A stretch of DNA of 19,464 nucleotides from Rhodobacteraceae bacterium UBA3069 (GCA_002366795.1 DFBX01000117.1:1-19464), one strand, 5' to 3'; shown: positions 7,008 through 14,948, counted from the first letter of the stretch. The notes: generated by a model not told the origin, from the sequence alone. Numbers and translations: made by a program.

Positions 7008-7167
7008 AAAGGTGCCAAACTCCTTTCCGACAACTGGCCCTGCCCACGCTATAGCAGCAAATCATCCAGCTCTTTCAATCTTAGCGAGCCCCCTAGCTGT
7101 GCGGTCCAGCTTTCACTGGACAGGCCCTGTTGAAATCTCGACAGTTAAGCCCAACACGAGAGGCAGA

Positions 7168-8538
7168 ATGGCGCAAGAAGAAACAAATACAGGACAGGTC
7201 GCACAGGACATCGCAGTCTATCTTTACGGTCAGGTCGAGGTATTCCTGAACGGGCTGCTCAGGCCGTGGAACGCCTATCAGCTTGCGATCATTCTGGGGC
7301 TGTTCGTGCTGGCCCACCTTCTGGGCAAGGTGCTGGCCGCCCGATGGGACGCATGGCTGCGCACCCGCGGGGACTGGCCCACATGGCGCAAACGCTTTGG
7401 TCTGTTGATCCGCAACCGGATGCGCCTGATCCTGTTCGTGGCGCTGGTATGGCCCACAGTCTGGATTATGCGAGAGGTCACATGGCCGTCGCGGTCCTAT
7501 TTACTGGCCATCGCCGGGCAGATGGCAGTTGCGTGGCTGGTCATCGCGATCCTGACCCGGCTGATCACCAATTCCTTTTTGCGCGCGACGGTGCGCTATG
7601 CCGGCTGGACATGGGTCACACTGTCGATCCTGAACCTGACGGACGAGGCGCAGACCCTGCTGGATAGTATCGCGCTGTCGCCGGGCGACACACGCCTGTC
7701 GCTTTGGATGGTGGTGCAGGCCGTGGCGATCCTTGGCGCGCTGTTCGCGTTGGCGCGCTTCGTGTCCACCAATTCGGCGACCCGCATCCGCCGGAACGAG
7801 GATATCAGCCCCTCGATGCAGGTGCTGGTCGTCAAGTTCCTGCAAGTGTTGCTCTATGGTGCGGCGTTCTTCATCGGGCTGAAAACCGTGGGTTTCGATC
7901 TGACGGGTCTGGCGGTGCTGTCGGGCGCGATCGGTGTCGGGCTTGGGTTTGGCCTTCAAAAAGTGGTGTCGAACCTTGTGTCGGGCGTCATCATCCTGAT
8001 GGACAAGTCGATCAAGCCGGGGGATGTGATTTCCCTTGGCGATACCTTCGGCTGGATCAACACGCTGGGGGCGCGCTATGCTTCTGTGGTTACGCGGGAC
8101 GGCAAGGAATACCTGATCCCGAACGAGGATCTGATCACCGGGCAGGTGGTGAACTGGTCCCATTCCAACACGCTGGTACGGCTGGACGTGTTTTTTGGCA
8201 CCGCCTATGGCGATGACCCACATCAAGTGCGCAAGATCGCGGTGGAGGCAGCAAAAAGCGTGGATCGGGTGCTGTCCTCGACCTCTCCGGTGTGTCACAT
8301 CGTTGGATTCGGGGACAGCAGCGTGGATTATATTCTGCGGTTCTGGATCAGCAATCCGACCTCGGGGTTGACCAATATTCGCGGAAATGTCTATCTGGCG
8401 CTTTGGGATGCGTTCAAGGAAAATGGCATTTCCATCCCGTTCCCGCAGCGCGAAGTTACTGTTCTGCCGGGCAGCCAGTTGGATTTTTCGCCGCCCGGAC
8501 AGGCAAAACCACGCCAATCGAACGACCTACCCGATTGA
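7168..8538 (+). CDS. MscS-family mechanosensitive ion channel
   Basis: The 456-residue protein has several N-terminal membrane segments (within residues 30-240). The MscS core follows: the Gly/Ala-rich pore helix LAVLSGAIGVGLGFGLQKVVSNLVSGVIIL (about 248-277), then the beta domain KPGDVISLGDTFGWINTLGARYASVVTRDGKEYLIPNEDLI and the alpha/beta C-terminal domain (about 345-440). Such channels open under membrane tension to release solutes during hypo-osmotic shock. The ATG at 7168 is chosen because GAGAGG precedes it and MAQEETNTG begins a plausible soluble end; an upstream in-frame ATG at 7012 would add 52 residues lacking protein-like character. The extra N-terminal membrane segments make it longer than E. 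coli MscS. Confidence 0.95.
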   Translation: MAQEETNTGQVAQDIAVYLYGQVEVFLNGLLRPWNAYQLAIILGLFVLAHLLGKVLAARWDAWLRTRGDWPTWRKRFGLLIRNRMRLILFVALVWPTVWIMREVTWPSRSYLLAIAGQMAVAWLVIAILTRLITNSFLRATVRYAGWTWVTLSILNLTDEAQTLLDSIALSPGDTRLSLWMVVQAVAILGALFALARFVSTNSATRIRRNEDISPSMQVLVVKFLQVLLYGAAFFIGLKTVGFDLTGLAVLSGAIGVGLGFGLQKVVSNLVSGVIILMDKSIKPGDVISLGDTFGWINTLGARYASVVTRDGKEYLIPNEDLITGQVVNWSHSNTLVRLDVFFGTAYGDDPHQVRKIAVEAAKSVDRVLSSTSPVCHIVGFGDSSVDYILRFWISNPTSGLTNIRGNVYLALWDAFKENGISIPFPQREVTVLPGSQLDFSPPGQAKPRQSNDLPD

Positions 8539-8553
8539 TCGCACCGGCGGTCA

Positions 8554-8587
8554 TTGAGATTTAACCCGACCGATGTTACTTTAAGAT
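8554..8587 (+). promoter_or_regulatory. Weak candidate promoter for the rsfS cluster
   Basis: TTGAGA at 8554-8559 is followed after 17 bases by TACTTT (8577-8582). Alternatively TTTAAC (8560-8565) pairs with TAAGAT (8582-8587) at 16 bases. Both are imperfect sigma-70-like pairs in the AT-richer part of the spacer before rsfS. Confidence 0.3.
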
Positions 8588-8632
8588 ATGCTCAGCGTCG
8601 GGGCCCGGACGACGTGCAGACCTAGGAGGACA

Positions 8633-8689
8633 ATGTCCTGTCACTTCATCTTGATGCGGCACAAGCCGCTAAAGCCGGGGCAGCCGTGA
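8633..8689 (+). CDS. Possible 18-codon leader ORF coupled to rsfS (or frameshifted original rsfS start)
   Basis: An AGGAGG at 8624-8629 stands at near-ideal distance from the ATG at 8633. This ATG reads MSCHFILMRHKPLKPGQP and stops at TGA 8687-8689, where TGATG joins it to the rsfS ATG. The rsfS ATG itself has only a weak upstream GGGG. Two readings are possible: a leader peptide that couples translation to rsfS, or a one-base change that has put the original rsfS start out of frame. The rsfS frame upstream of 8689 reads DAAQAAKAGAAV, which is protein-like and supports the second reading. Confidence 0.4.
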   Translation: MSCHFILMRHKPLKPGQP

Positions 8690-9060
8690 TGGCCAAGCCT
8701 GCGGATTTGACCAGCGAGGAATTGCTGGCCGTTATTCTTTCCTCTCTCGAAGCCGACAAAGCCGAAGATGTCGTGCAGATCGACCTGCGCGATAAATCTT
8801 CCATGGGCGACTACATGGTGGTCTGCTCGGGGCGGTCCTCGCGCCAGGTTGGCGCGATCGCCGAGAAGCTGGTCGAGCGTCTGAAACGCGATCATGGCCG
8901 TGCGGCCCGGATCGAAGGCAAGGAAACCGGCGATTGGGTGCTGATCGACACGGGCGATATCATCGTCCACGTGTTCCGCCCCGAAGTGCGCGAGTTCTAC
9001 CAGCTGGAAAAGATGTGGCAGCCTTCGGACGCCGCACCTGCATCCGCCAGCACCAGCTGA
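8689..9060 (+). CDS. rsfS: Ribosome silencing factor RsfS (Iojap/DUF143 family)
   Basis: The 123-residue product has the complete RsfS core: KAEDVVQIDLRDKSSMGDYMVVCSGRSSRQVGAIAEKLVERLK and the signature EGKETGDWVLIDTGDIIVHVFRPEVREFYQLEKMW. RsfS binds ribosomal protein uL14 and blocks subunit joining when nutrients are short. The start could be ATG 8689 or the GTG at 8686. The better Shine-Dalgarno lies upstream of an out-of-frame ATG at 8633. rlmH begins one base after the stop, and this gene pair is a widespread arrangement. Confidence 0.96.
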   Translation: MAKPADLTSEELLAVILSSLEADKAEDVVQIDLRDKSSMGDYMVVCSGRSSRQVGAIAEKLVERLKRDHGRAARIEGKETGDWVLIDTGDIIVHVFRPEVREFYQLEKMWQPSDAAPASASTS

Positions 9061-9061
9061 C

Positions 9062-9532
9062 ATGCGGATTCACATCTGCGCAGTGGGCCGCCTGCGGGCT
9101 GGCCCCGAGCGCGATTTGATCGACGATTACCTGACACGTTTCGACCGTACGGGGCGGGCCCTTGGCCTTGGCCCCGCCAATGTGATCGAAGTCGAGGACA
9201 AGAAGGGCGGCGGCATGACCGCCGAGGCCGCCTTGCTGGAACGTGCCATTCCCGCCGGCGCCGCCATCTGCGCAATGGACGAGCGGGGCAAGGTCATGAC
9301 CTCTCCTGCTTTTGCGGACCAGATCGGGGGGCTGCGCGATCAGGGGCGCGGCGATCTGGCGTTCATCATCGGCGGGGCGGACGGGATCGACCCAGCCCTG
9401 CGCGCCAAGGCTGATTTCGCCCTGAGTTTCGGCAAGATGGTCTGGCCGCATATGCTGGCCCGCGCGATGCTGACCGAACAGCTGTATCGGGCCGCGTCCA
9501 TCCTGGCCGGGTCGCCTTACCATCGGGTGTGA
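9062..9532 (+). CDS. rlmH: 23S rRNA pseudouridine1915 N3-methyltransferase RlmH
   Basis: The 156-residue SPOUT methyltransferase has the typical MRIHICAVGRLRAGPE start, the SAM-binding knot FIIGGADG (about 101-108) and the C-terminal signature LTEQLYRAASILAGSPYHR (137-155) that contributes the active-site end. It methylates pseudouridine 1915 in helix 69 of 23S rRNA on assembled ribosomes. Its ATG follows the rsfS stop by one base, so the two are one transcription unit and both act on the ribosome. No defects are seen. Confidence 0.98.
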   Translation: MRIHICAVGRLRAGPERDLIDDYLTRFDRTGRALGLGPANVIEVEDKKGGGMTAEAALLERAIPAGAAICAMDERGKVMTSPAFADQIGGLRDQGRGDLAFIIGGADGIDPALRAKADFALSFGKMVWPHMLARAMLTEQLYRAASILAGSPYHRV

Positions 9533-9536
9533 CGGG

Positions 9537-9553
9537 GCGGGCCTGTGGCCCGC
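9537..9553 (+). terminator. Hairpin after rlmH, possible weak terminator
   Basis: A perfect 7-bp stem GCGGGCC/GGCCCGC with a TGT loop begins five bases after the rlmH stop. No T-run follows, so it may stabilise the mRNA end or belong to the dispersed intergenic repeat that starts at 9557. Confidence 0.4.
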
Positions 9554-9556
9554 ATA

Positions 9557-9590
9557 GCCTTCGGCAGTGGTATTTTCAGAACAATGAAAG
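9557..9590 (+). repeat. Dispersed intergenic repeat, copy 1 (GTATTTTC element)
   Basis: The stretch GCCTTCGGCAGTGGTATTTT followed by C, then GAACAATGAAAG matches 17904-17937 at most positions (GCCTnCGGCnGnnGTATTTTC...AATGAAA). Both copies lie just after a gene. I recall very similar elements scattered between genes in Rhodobacterales. Confidence 0.75.
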
Positions 9591-9651
9591 GGCTGGTAGC
9601 GCCTTTTTGTGTATGGTTGCGCTATCGGGCCGGGCTGCGCGGTTGGTCCGG

Positions 9652-9680
9652 TGGACACGGGCGGGGCGGGCGCATAGGTA
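9652..9680 (+). promoter_or_regulatory. Weak candidate gpmI promoter
   Basis: TGGACA at 9652-9657 resembles a -35 box. After 17 bases TAGGTA (9675-9680) could be the -10. This would start transcription near 9687, just upstream of the AGGAGAG Shine-Dalgarno. The -10 is poor. Confidence 0.28.
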
Positions 9681-9707
9681 GACCACAGTTTGCAGGAGAG
9701 ACGCGCC

Positions 9708-11228
9708 ATGACTACGCCAAAACCCGTTGTTCTTTGCATCCTTGACGGCTGGGGCTATCGCGAGGCGCGCACGGCCAATGCGCCCGCTTTGGCCAACACG
9801 CCGAATTTCGACCGGATCTGGGCCGGTTGCCCGCATAACCTGCTGATCACCCACGGGCCGGATGTGGGCCTGCCAACGGGTCAGATGGGCAATTCCGAGG
9901 TGGGGCACACCAATATCGGCGCGGGGCGCGTGGTGGCGATGGACCTAGGCCAGATCGATTTGAGCATCGAGGACGGATCGTTTTTCCAGATGCCTGCAAT
10001 TCTGGGCTTTATCGAGGAGCTTAAACGCTCGGGCGGGCGGGCGCATCTGATGGGGCTGGTTTCGGATGGCGGAGTGCATGGCCACCTGAGCCATATCATC
10101 GCCGCAATCAAGGTGATCACCGATCACGGGGTCCCAGTGGTGCTGCATGCGATCACGGACGGGCGCGATGTCGCCCCGAAATCGGCCTATGGCTACCTAG
10201 AGGATCTGGCCGAGGCGATGCCTGAAAATGCGCGCATCGCTACGGTGTGTGGCCGCTATTATACCATGGACCGCGACAACCGGTGGGAGCGAGTATCCGA
10301 AGCCTATGACGCGATGATCCATGGCAGGGGGCATCGCTCGGCCACGGCCCATGCTGCCGTAACGGCCGGATATGAACGGTCCGAGACCGACGAATTTATC
10401 GCCGCCACGGTGATTGGCGATTACAGCGGCGCGCGCGATGGCGATGGATTTTTCTGCCTGAACTTCCGCGCCGACCGCGCGCGGGAAATCCTGCGTGCCG
10501 TGGCAGATCCGGATTTCAACGAATTTCCGATTGGCGACCGACCCTATTGGGCGGCCTTGCTGGGGATGGTCGAATATTCCGAGGCGCATAACGCATGGAT
10601 GGACACGGTTTTCCCCGCCCGCGACATCGTCAATACGCTGGCCGATTGGGTGGCCAAGCAGGGCCGCAGTCAGTTCCACCTGGCCGAGACCGAGAAATAC
10701 CCGCATGTGACCTTTTTCCTGAACGGTGGGCGCGAAGACCCTGTTGCGGGCGAAGACCGCTATATGGCGGCCTCGCCCAAAGTGGCGACCTATGACATGC
10801 AGCCGGAAATGAGCGCGGGCGAAGTGACGGAGCATTTGGTGGGCGCGATCGAAAAGGGCTATGACCTGATCGTGGTGAACTATGCCAACCCCGACATGGT
10901 CGGCCATACCGGTGACCTGAAGGCAGCAATGGCGGCCTGCGAGGCGGTGGACGAAGGGCTTGGCCGCGTGCTGGACGCCTTGGAAAAGGCAGGTGGCGCG
11001 ATGATCGTCACCGCCGACCATGGCAATTGCGAGGTGATGGTGGACCCTGTCACCGGCGGGCCGCACACAGCGCATACCACCAACCTTGTGCCAGTCATCC
11101 TTGTGGGCGGACCGACGGGCGCGGCCCTGCGCGATGGCGGACGGCTGGCCGACTTGGCGCCGACCCTGTTGCAACTGATGGGGCTTGACCAACCGGATGA
11201 AATGACCGGACAGTCGCTGCTGACATGA
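9708..11228 (+). CDS. gpmI: 2,3-bisphosphoglycerate-independent phosphoglycerate mutase GpmI
   Basis: The 506-residue enzyme interconverts 3- and 2-phosphoglycerate in glycolysis with two Mn ions. Motifs in order: ILDGWGYR (metal-binding Asp13), GQMGNSEVGH with nucleophile Ser63, HGHLSH, DGRD, GRYYTMDRDNRWERV, NFRADRARE, KYPHVTFFLNGG, NYANPDMVGHTG and TADHGNCE, all intact. The ATG at 9708 follows AGGAGAG (9694-9700); a TTG at 9690 is in frame but has no ribosome-binding site. The stop overlaps the ATG of the next gene (ATGA at 11225-11228), so gpmI is translationally coupled to envC. Confidence 0.98.
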   Translation: MTTPKPVVLCILDGWGYREARTANAPALANTPNFDRIWAGCPHNLLITHGPDVGLPTGQMGNSEVGHTNIGAGRVVAMDLGQIDLSIEDGSFFQMPAILGFIEELKRSGGRAHLMGLVSDGGVHGHLSHIIAAIKVITDHGVPVVLHAITDGRDVAPKSAYGYLEDLAEAMPENARIATVCGRYYTMDRDNRWERVSEAYDAMIHGRGHRSATAHAAVTAGYERSETDEFIAATVIGDYSGARDGDGFFCLNFRADRAREILRAVADPDFNEFPIGDRPYWAALLGMVEYSEAHNAWMDTVFPARDIVNTLADWVAKQGRSQFHLAETEKYPHVTFFLNGGREDPVAGEDRYMAASPKVATYDMQPEMSAGEVTEHLVGAIEKGYDLIVVNYANPDMVGHTGDLKAAMAACEAVDEGLGRVLDALEKAGGAMIVTADHGNCEVMVDPVTGGPHTAHTTNLVPVILVGGPTGAALRDGGRLADLAPTLLQLMGLDQPDEMTGQSLLT

Positions 11229-12361
11229 TCATGCGCGCCGCCCTTCTTGCCCTATGCCTGACCGGCCCTGCCCTGGCAGAGACCGAGGCGGCAGAGGCTG
11301 CGCGCGCGGCGGCGCAATCTCTGGACGCGGCGGCGCGGTCTTTGGGCACCGCAGTTTCCGCCCGTGACCGGGTCAAGGCGCTATCACAAACCGTTCGCGC
11401 CTACGAGGATGGGCTGGAAGCCATGCGCGATGGTTTGCGCCGCGCGGCGCTGCGCGAGGCGCGGCTAGCCCGTGAACTACAGGCCCGCGAGGACGAGATC
11501 GCGCAGCTGTTGGGCGTGCTCCAGACCATTGGCCGCGCACCGAAACCTTCGCTTTTGCTGCATCCCGACGGGCCGACCGGCACCGCGCGGGCGGGCATGA
11601 TCCTGACCGATGTGACCCCGGCCCTGTCAGGGCGCGCCGCCGAATTGCGCGGCAAGCTGCAAGAGGTGACGACCCTGCGCATGCTGCAACAGAATGCCAC
11701 CGAAACCCTGCAAGAGGGGCTGACCGGCGTGCAGGAGGCCCGCAAGGAGCTGAGCCAGGCACTGTCCGACCGCACCGACCTGCCGCGCCGCTTCACCGAA
11801 GACCCGATCAGGACCGCGCTTCTGATCGCCTCGACCGAGACACTGGAAGGCTTTGCCAGCGGCCTGTCCGAGATAGCCGAGAACGAGGCGCCCGGCAGCC
11901 TGCCCGACATTTCCCACCGCAAGGGCGATCTGCCCCTGCCGGTGCAAGCCACGCTTTTGCGCCGCGCGAACGAGCCTGACGCGGCTGGCATTGCCCGCCC
12001 CGGCGTGGTGCTGGCCACCCGCCCGCGCGCCCTGGTCACCACGCCCGCCGCCGCCACGATCCGCTATCGCGGCCCGCTGCTGGATTACGGCAATGTGATG
12101 ATTCTAGAGCCGCAATCGGGGTTACTGCTGGTTCTGGCCGGCATGGATGTGGTCTATGGAGAAACAGGCCAGGTCCTGCCTGCGGGCAGTCCCGTGGGGT
12201 TGATGGGGGGAAAGGACGCCGAAATCGGCGCCATTCTGTCTCAATCCGGGAATGGCACTGGAAACGAGCGCACGGAAACGCTCTATATGGAAGTCAGGGA
12301 AAACGACGTGCCGGTCGATCCGGCGCAGTGGTTCAAGACGATAGGAGAGGTTGAGCGATGA
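11225..12361 (+). CDS. envC: EnvC-like murein hydrolase activator with degenerate LytM domain
   Basis: The 378-residue product starts with a signal peptide (MIMRAALLALCLTGPALAET). A long Ala/Glu/Arg-rich coiled coil follows (about residues 20-170), then a C-terminal LytM/M23-like fold (about 255-375: VLATRPRALVTTPAAATIRYRG, GNVMIL, LYMEVREN, PVDPAQWF). The zinc ligands of active M23 peptidases are missing; LYMEV stands where HLHFE would be. This is the known state of EnvC proteins, which activate amidases for septal peptidoglycan splitting rather than cutting themselves. ATGA overlaps link it to gpmI upstream and ctpA downstream. The EnvC name is from layout and context. Confidence 0.88.
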   Translation: MIMRAALLALCLTGPALAETEAAEAARAAAQSLDAAARSLGTAVSARDRVKALSQTVRAYEDGLEAMRDGLRRAALREARLARELQAREDEIAQLLGVLQTIGRAPKPSLLLHPDGPTGTARAGMILTDVTPALSGRAAELRGKLQEVTTLRMLQQNATETLQEGLTGVQEARKELSQALSDRTDLPRRFTEDPIRTALLIASTETLEGFASGLSEIAENEAPGSLPDISHRKGDLPLPVQATLLRRANEPDAAGIARPGVVLATRPRALVTTPAAATIRYRGPLLDYGNVMILEPQSGLLLVLAGMDVVYGETGQVLPAGSPVGLMGGKDAEIGAILSQSGNGTGNERTETLYMEVRENDVPVDPAQWFKTIGEVER

Positions 12362-13695
12362 AGAAATTCGTCATGGCGGCGATTGGCGGCACCCTTGCGG
12401 GCGTGATTGCCACGACGCAAGTGGCAGGTCCCCTGCTAGCGCAGGAAAAGGCCGAGCAGACCAATGTCTATGAGCAGCTTGACCTTTTCGGGGACATTTT
12501 TGAACGGGTCCGCGCCCAGTATGTCGAGGACGTGGACGAGAAAGACCTGATCGAGGCGGCCATCAACGGCATGCTTACCTCGCTTGATCCGCATTCCAGC
12601 TACCTGTCGCCCGAAGATGCCGCTGCGATGCGCGTGCAGACACGGGGCGAATTTGGCGGCCTTGGCATCGAGGTCACGCAAGAAGAAGGCTTTGTAAAAG
12701 TCGTTTCGCCGATCGACGGCACCCCTGCGGATTCGGCGGGCGTCGAGGCGGGCGATTTCATCACCCATGTGGACGGCGAAAGCCTGCTGGGCCTGACGCT
12801 GGACGAATCGGTGGATCTGATGCGCGGGCCGATCGGGTCCGAAATCATCATCACCGTGGTGCGCGAGGATTCGCCCGAACCCTTCGATATCTCGATCATC
12901 CGCGACACGATCCGCCTGCAAGCGGTCCGCACCCGGACCGAGGGCCAGTCGGTCGTGCTGCGCGTGACCACCTTCAACGACCAGACCACCCCCAACCTTG
13001 AGGAAGGCTTGGCCAAGCAGATCGAAGAGGCCGGCGGCATCGACAAGATCGACGGCATCGTGCTGGACCTGCGCAATAACCCCGGCGGGCTGCTGATGCA
13101 GGCGATCCGTGTGTCCGACAGCTTCCTTGAAAACGGCGAAATCGTTTCGACCCGTGGCCGTAATCCCGAAGATGGCGACCGCTACAACGCGACGCCGGGC
13201 GACCTGGCGCAGGGCAAACCGATCGTGGTCCTGATCAACGGCGGCTCGGCCTCGGCCTCGGAAATCGTGGCGGGCGCATTGCAGGACCATCGCCGCGCCA
13301 TCGTGGTCGGCACGAAATCCTTTGGCAAAGGGTCGGTGCAGACGGTGATGCCGCTGCGGGGCGATGGCGCGATGCGTCTGACCACCGCGCGCTATTACAC
13401 GCCCTCGGGCCGGTCGATCCAGGCGCTTGGCATTTCGCCCGACATTATCGTGGCACAGCCGCGCCGCGACCCTAACGCGGAACCCGCCGAGGAAGAAAAG
13501 GCACCGCACCTGCGGTCCGAGGCGGACCTGCGCGGCGCGCTGAACAATGACAGCCTGACCGAGGACCAGATCCGCCAGATCGAAGAAGACCGCGCCAAGG
13601 CCGAAGAGGCCGCCAAACTGCGCGAAGAGGATTACCAGCTGGCCTATGCCATCGACATCCTCAAGGGTCTGAACGCGCTGGGCCCGAAAGAGTAA
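12358..13695 (+). CDS. ctpA: C-terminal processing protease CtpA (S41 family)
   Basis: The 445-residue protein has a signal peptide or anchor (MKKFVMAAIGGTLAGVIATTQVAG), an N-terminal domain with SLDPHSSYLSPEDA, a PDZ domain (about residues 95-180, starting GEFGGLGIEV) and the S41 core. The catalytic Ser lies in GSASASE (296-302) and Lys324 lies in KSFGKGSVQ. LRNNPGG is also present. CtpA proteases trim periplasmic or membrane proteins after C-terminal recognition and often regulate peptidoglycan hydrolases, which fits the coupled EnvC gene. Its ATG overlaps the envC stop (ATGA at 12358). A charged Glu/Lys-rich tail ends the protein. A terminator follows. Confidence 0.97.
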   Translation: MKKFVMAAIGGTLAGVIATTQVAGPLLAQEKAEQTNVYEQLDLFGDIFERVRAQYVEDVDEKDLIEAAINGMLTSLDPHSSYLSPEDAAAMRVQTRGEFGGLGIEVTQEEGFVKVVSPIDGTPADSAGVEAGDFITHVDGESLLGLTLDESVDLMRGPIGSEIIITVVREDSPEPFDISIIRDTIRLQAVRTRTEGQSVVLRVTTFNDQTTPNLEEGLAKQIEEAGGIDKIDGIVLDLRNNPGGLLMQAIRVSDSFLENGEIVSTRGRNPEDGDRYNATPGDLAQGKPIVVLINGGSASASEIVAGALQDHRRAIVVGTKSFGKGSVQTVMPLRGDGAMRLTTARYYTPSGRSIQALGISPDIIVAQPRRDPNAEPAEEEKAPHLRSEADLRGALNNDSLTEDQIRQIEEDRAKAEEAAKLREEDYQLAYAIDILKGLNALGPKE

Positions 13696-13714
13696 GCCCG
13701 TCACACGCAACACC

Positions 13715-13747
13715 AAAGGGGCCGCACCGCAAGGGAGCGGCCCTTTT
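13715..13747 (+). terminator. Rho-independent terminator after ctpA
   Basis: Stem GGGCCGC (13719-13725) pairs with GCGGCCC (13737-13743), extended by AAAG against TTTT with one G-T pair, around an 11-base loop. The TTTTCATT run follows. It ends the gpmI-envC-ctpA unit and separates it from rppH. Confidence 0.82.
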
Positions 13748-13802
13748 CATTCCCGCCACCCACGCTAATCTGGGCAGGACCAGCCGCATCAAGGACACCG
13801 AC

Positions 13803-14285
13803 ATGATCCCCGAAGAAATCGCCAAACTGCCTTACCGCCCCTGTGTCGGCGTGATGCTGGCCAACCCTGCGGGGCATGTGTTCGTGGGCCAACGGATCGA
13901 CAACCCTGGCCCCGCCTGGCAGATGCCACAGGGCGGCGTGGACAAGGGCGAAGACCCGCGCGATGCCGCCCTGCGCGAGCTTTGGGAAGAAACCGGCGTG
14001 ACCCCTGATCTTGTGACGGTCGAGGCGGAAACCCCCGAATGGATTCATTATGACCTGCCGCATGACTTGGTCCCCCGCATCTGGAAAGGCCGCTTTCGCG
14101 GGCAAGAGCAAAAGTGGTTCCTGCTTCGTTTTCATGGCTCTGACGACCAGGTGAATATCGAAACCGAAGACCCCGAATTCTCGCAATGGCGCTGGTTGCC
14201 GCCGTCGGAACTGGTCGCCAATATCGTGCCCTTCAAACGCAAAGTTTACACCCGCGTTCTGGAACATTTCGAAGGGCGCATCTGA
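13803..14285 (+). CDS. rppH: RNA pyrophosphohydrolase RppH (Nudix)
   Basis: The 160-residue product has the RppH start (LPYRPCVGVMLANPAGHVFVGQRID), WQMPQGGVDKGE and a complete Nudix box: Gly44, Glu50, Arg58-Glu59, Glu62-Glu63, Gly65. The later KGRFRGQEQKWFLLRF segment is typical of RppH. It removes pyrophosphate from triphosphorylated mRNA 5' ends and so starts 5'-dependent decay. It lies after the ctpA terminator, and its stop overlaps the start of the next gene by one base (TGATG). Confidence 0.97.
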   Translation: MIPEEIAKLPYRPCVGVMLANPAGHVFVGQRIDNPGPAWQMPQGGVDKGEDPRDAALRELWEETGVTPDLVTVEAETPEWIHYDLPHDLVPRIWKGRFRGQEQKWFLLRFHGSDDQVNIETEDPEFSQWRWLPPSELVANIVPFKRKVYTRVLEHFEGRI

Positions 14286-14803
14286 TGTTGCACCGCCTTG
14301 CTCTGCGTCATCTGGCCATGGGGCTTGCAGCGCTGGCCACACTGTCCGGCCCCGCGCAGGCGCTGTCCTGCCTGCGCCCCGATCTGGCGCGCAGCTTTCA
14401 TCAGGCGGCGGCCTCTCCTCATAACTATATCGTGGTGCGCGGCACGCTCAGCTTCGATGCAACCCGCCTGCCCGAAACCCGCGATGTAAACGGGATGCCC
14501 GGCAAAAAGGCGCAAACTACCGATCTGCCCGCGCGCATCACCGGAAGGTTCCTGTCGCAAAAGGGGTTCGTCACGGGATTTGACCGCAAAATCATCCTGC
14601 GCGCCATCTGCCTTGGCCCATGGTGCGGGGAACCGAAACCGGGCGTGGATTACCTTGCCTTCCTGCGCGAAACGCCCAAAGGCTACATTCTGGAGGTCAA
14701 CCCCTGCGGCGGCATGGCCTTTACCAAACCATCGAATGCGATCCTGAACCAGGCGGTGTCCTGCATCCGCGGCCAGGCCTGCACCCCCAAACCCGGGCGC
14801 TGA
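14285..14803 (+). CDS. Exported cysteine-rich protein of unknown function
   Basis: The 172-residue product has a signal peptide (MLHRLALRHLAMGLAALATLSGPAQA, cleavage near residue 26). Six cysteines are in the mature part (29, 109, 114, 141, 160, 166), an even number that suggests disulfides in the periplasm. The region HNYIVVRGTLSFD and the later KIILRAICLGPWCGE, VDYLAFLRE, YILEVNPCGG could form a beta-rich, OB/netrin-like fold, but this is only an impression. I recall similar hypothetical proteins in Rhodobacterales. The start overlaps the rppH stop (TGATG at 14283-14287), so it is coupled to rppH. No known function. Confidence 0.85.
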   Translation: MLHRLALRHLAMGLAALATLSGPAQALSCLRPDLARSFHQAAASPHNYIVVRGTLSFDATRLPETRDVNGMPGKKAQTTDLPARITGRFLSQKGFVTGFDRKIILRAICLGPWCGEPKPGVDYLAFLRETPKGYILEVNPCGGMAFTKPSNAILNQAVSCIRGQACTPKPGR

Positions 14804-14810
14804 TTGCAAC

Positions 14811-14929
14811 GGGTAAAGGGGGCTTGCCGCCCCCTCGTCATGGCCTGCGGCCCTGCCTCCCCCCGCTTTGTGTTCCGCCCCACATGGGCCTTGCGCGCGC
14901 AATGCGTCTGATGTTGCGCAACCTGCCGC
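14811..14929 (+). repeat. ~120-bp dispersed GC-rich intergenic repeat, copy A (left of dnaE2)
   Basis: This spacer matches the reverse complement of 17942-18060 along its length, with a few short gaps. Exact blocks include GGGGGCTTGCCGCCCCCTCG (14818-14837), GCCTCCCCCCGC and GCGCGCAATGCGT. The first block is itself a hairpin (GGGGGC/GCCCCC around TTGCC) that could end the transcript of the cysteine-rich protein gene. Confidence 0.85.
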
Positions 14930-14948
14930 ATTTCAAGACTCCAAAAAA

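Noticed and set aside
7104..7121. GTCCAG-N6-CTGGAC inverted repeat as a terminator
   Set aside because: No T-run on either side and it lies between two divergent starts, where a terminator is not expected.
6516..7133. 205-codon plus-strand frame opposite the STAS-like gene
   Set aside because: The minus-strand product has a fold-like pattern and a ribosome site; this frame does not and would end inside the channel gene's upstream region.
10197..11192. 331-codon open frame on the minus strand inside gpmI
   Set aside because: Antisense shadow of a gene with all expected motifs.
12436..13716. 426-codon open frame on the minus strand opposite ctpA
   Set aside because: Shadow of the S41 protease gene; no recognisable motif and composition typical of antisense frames.
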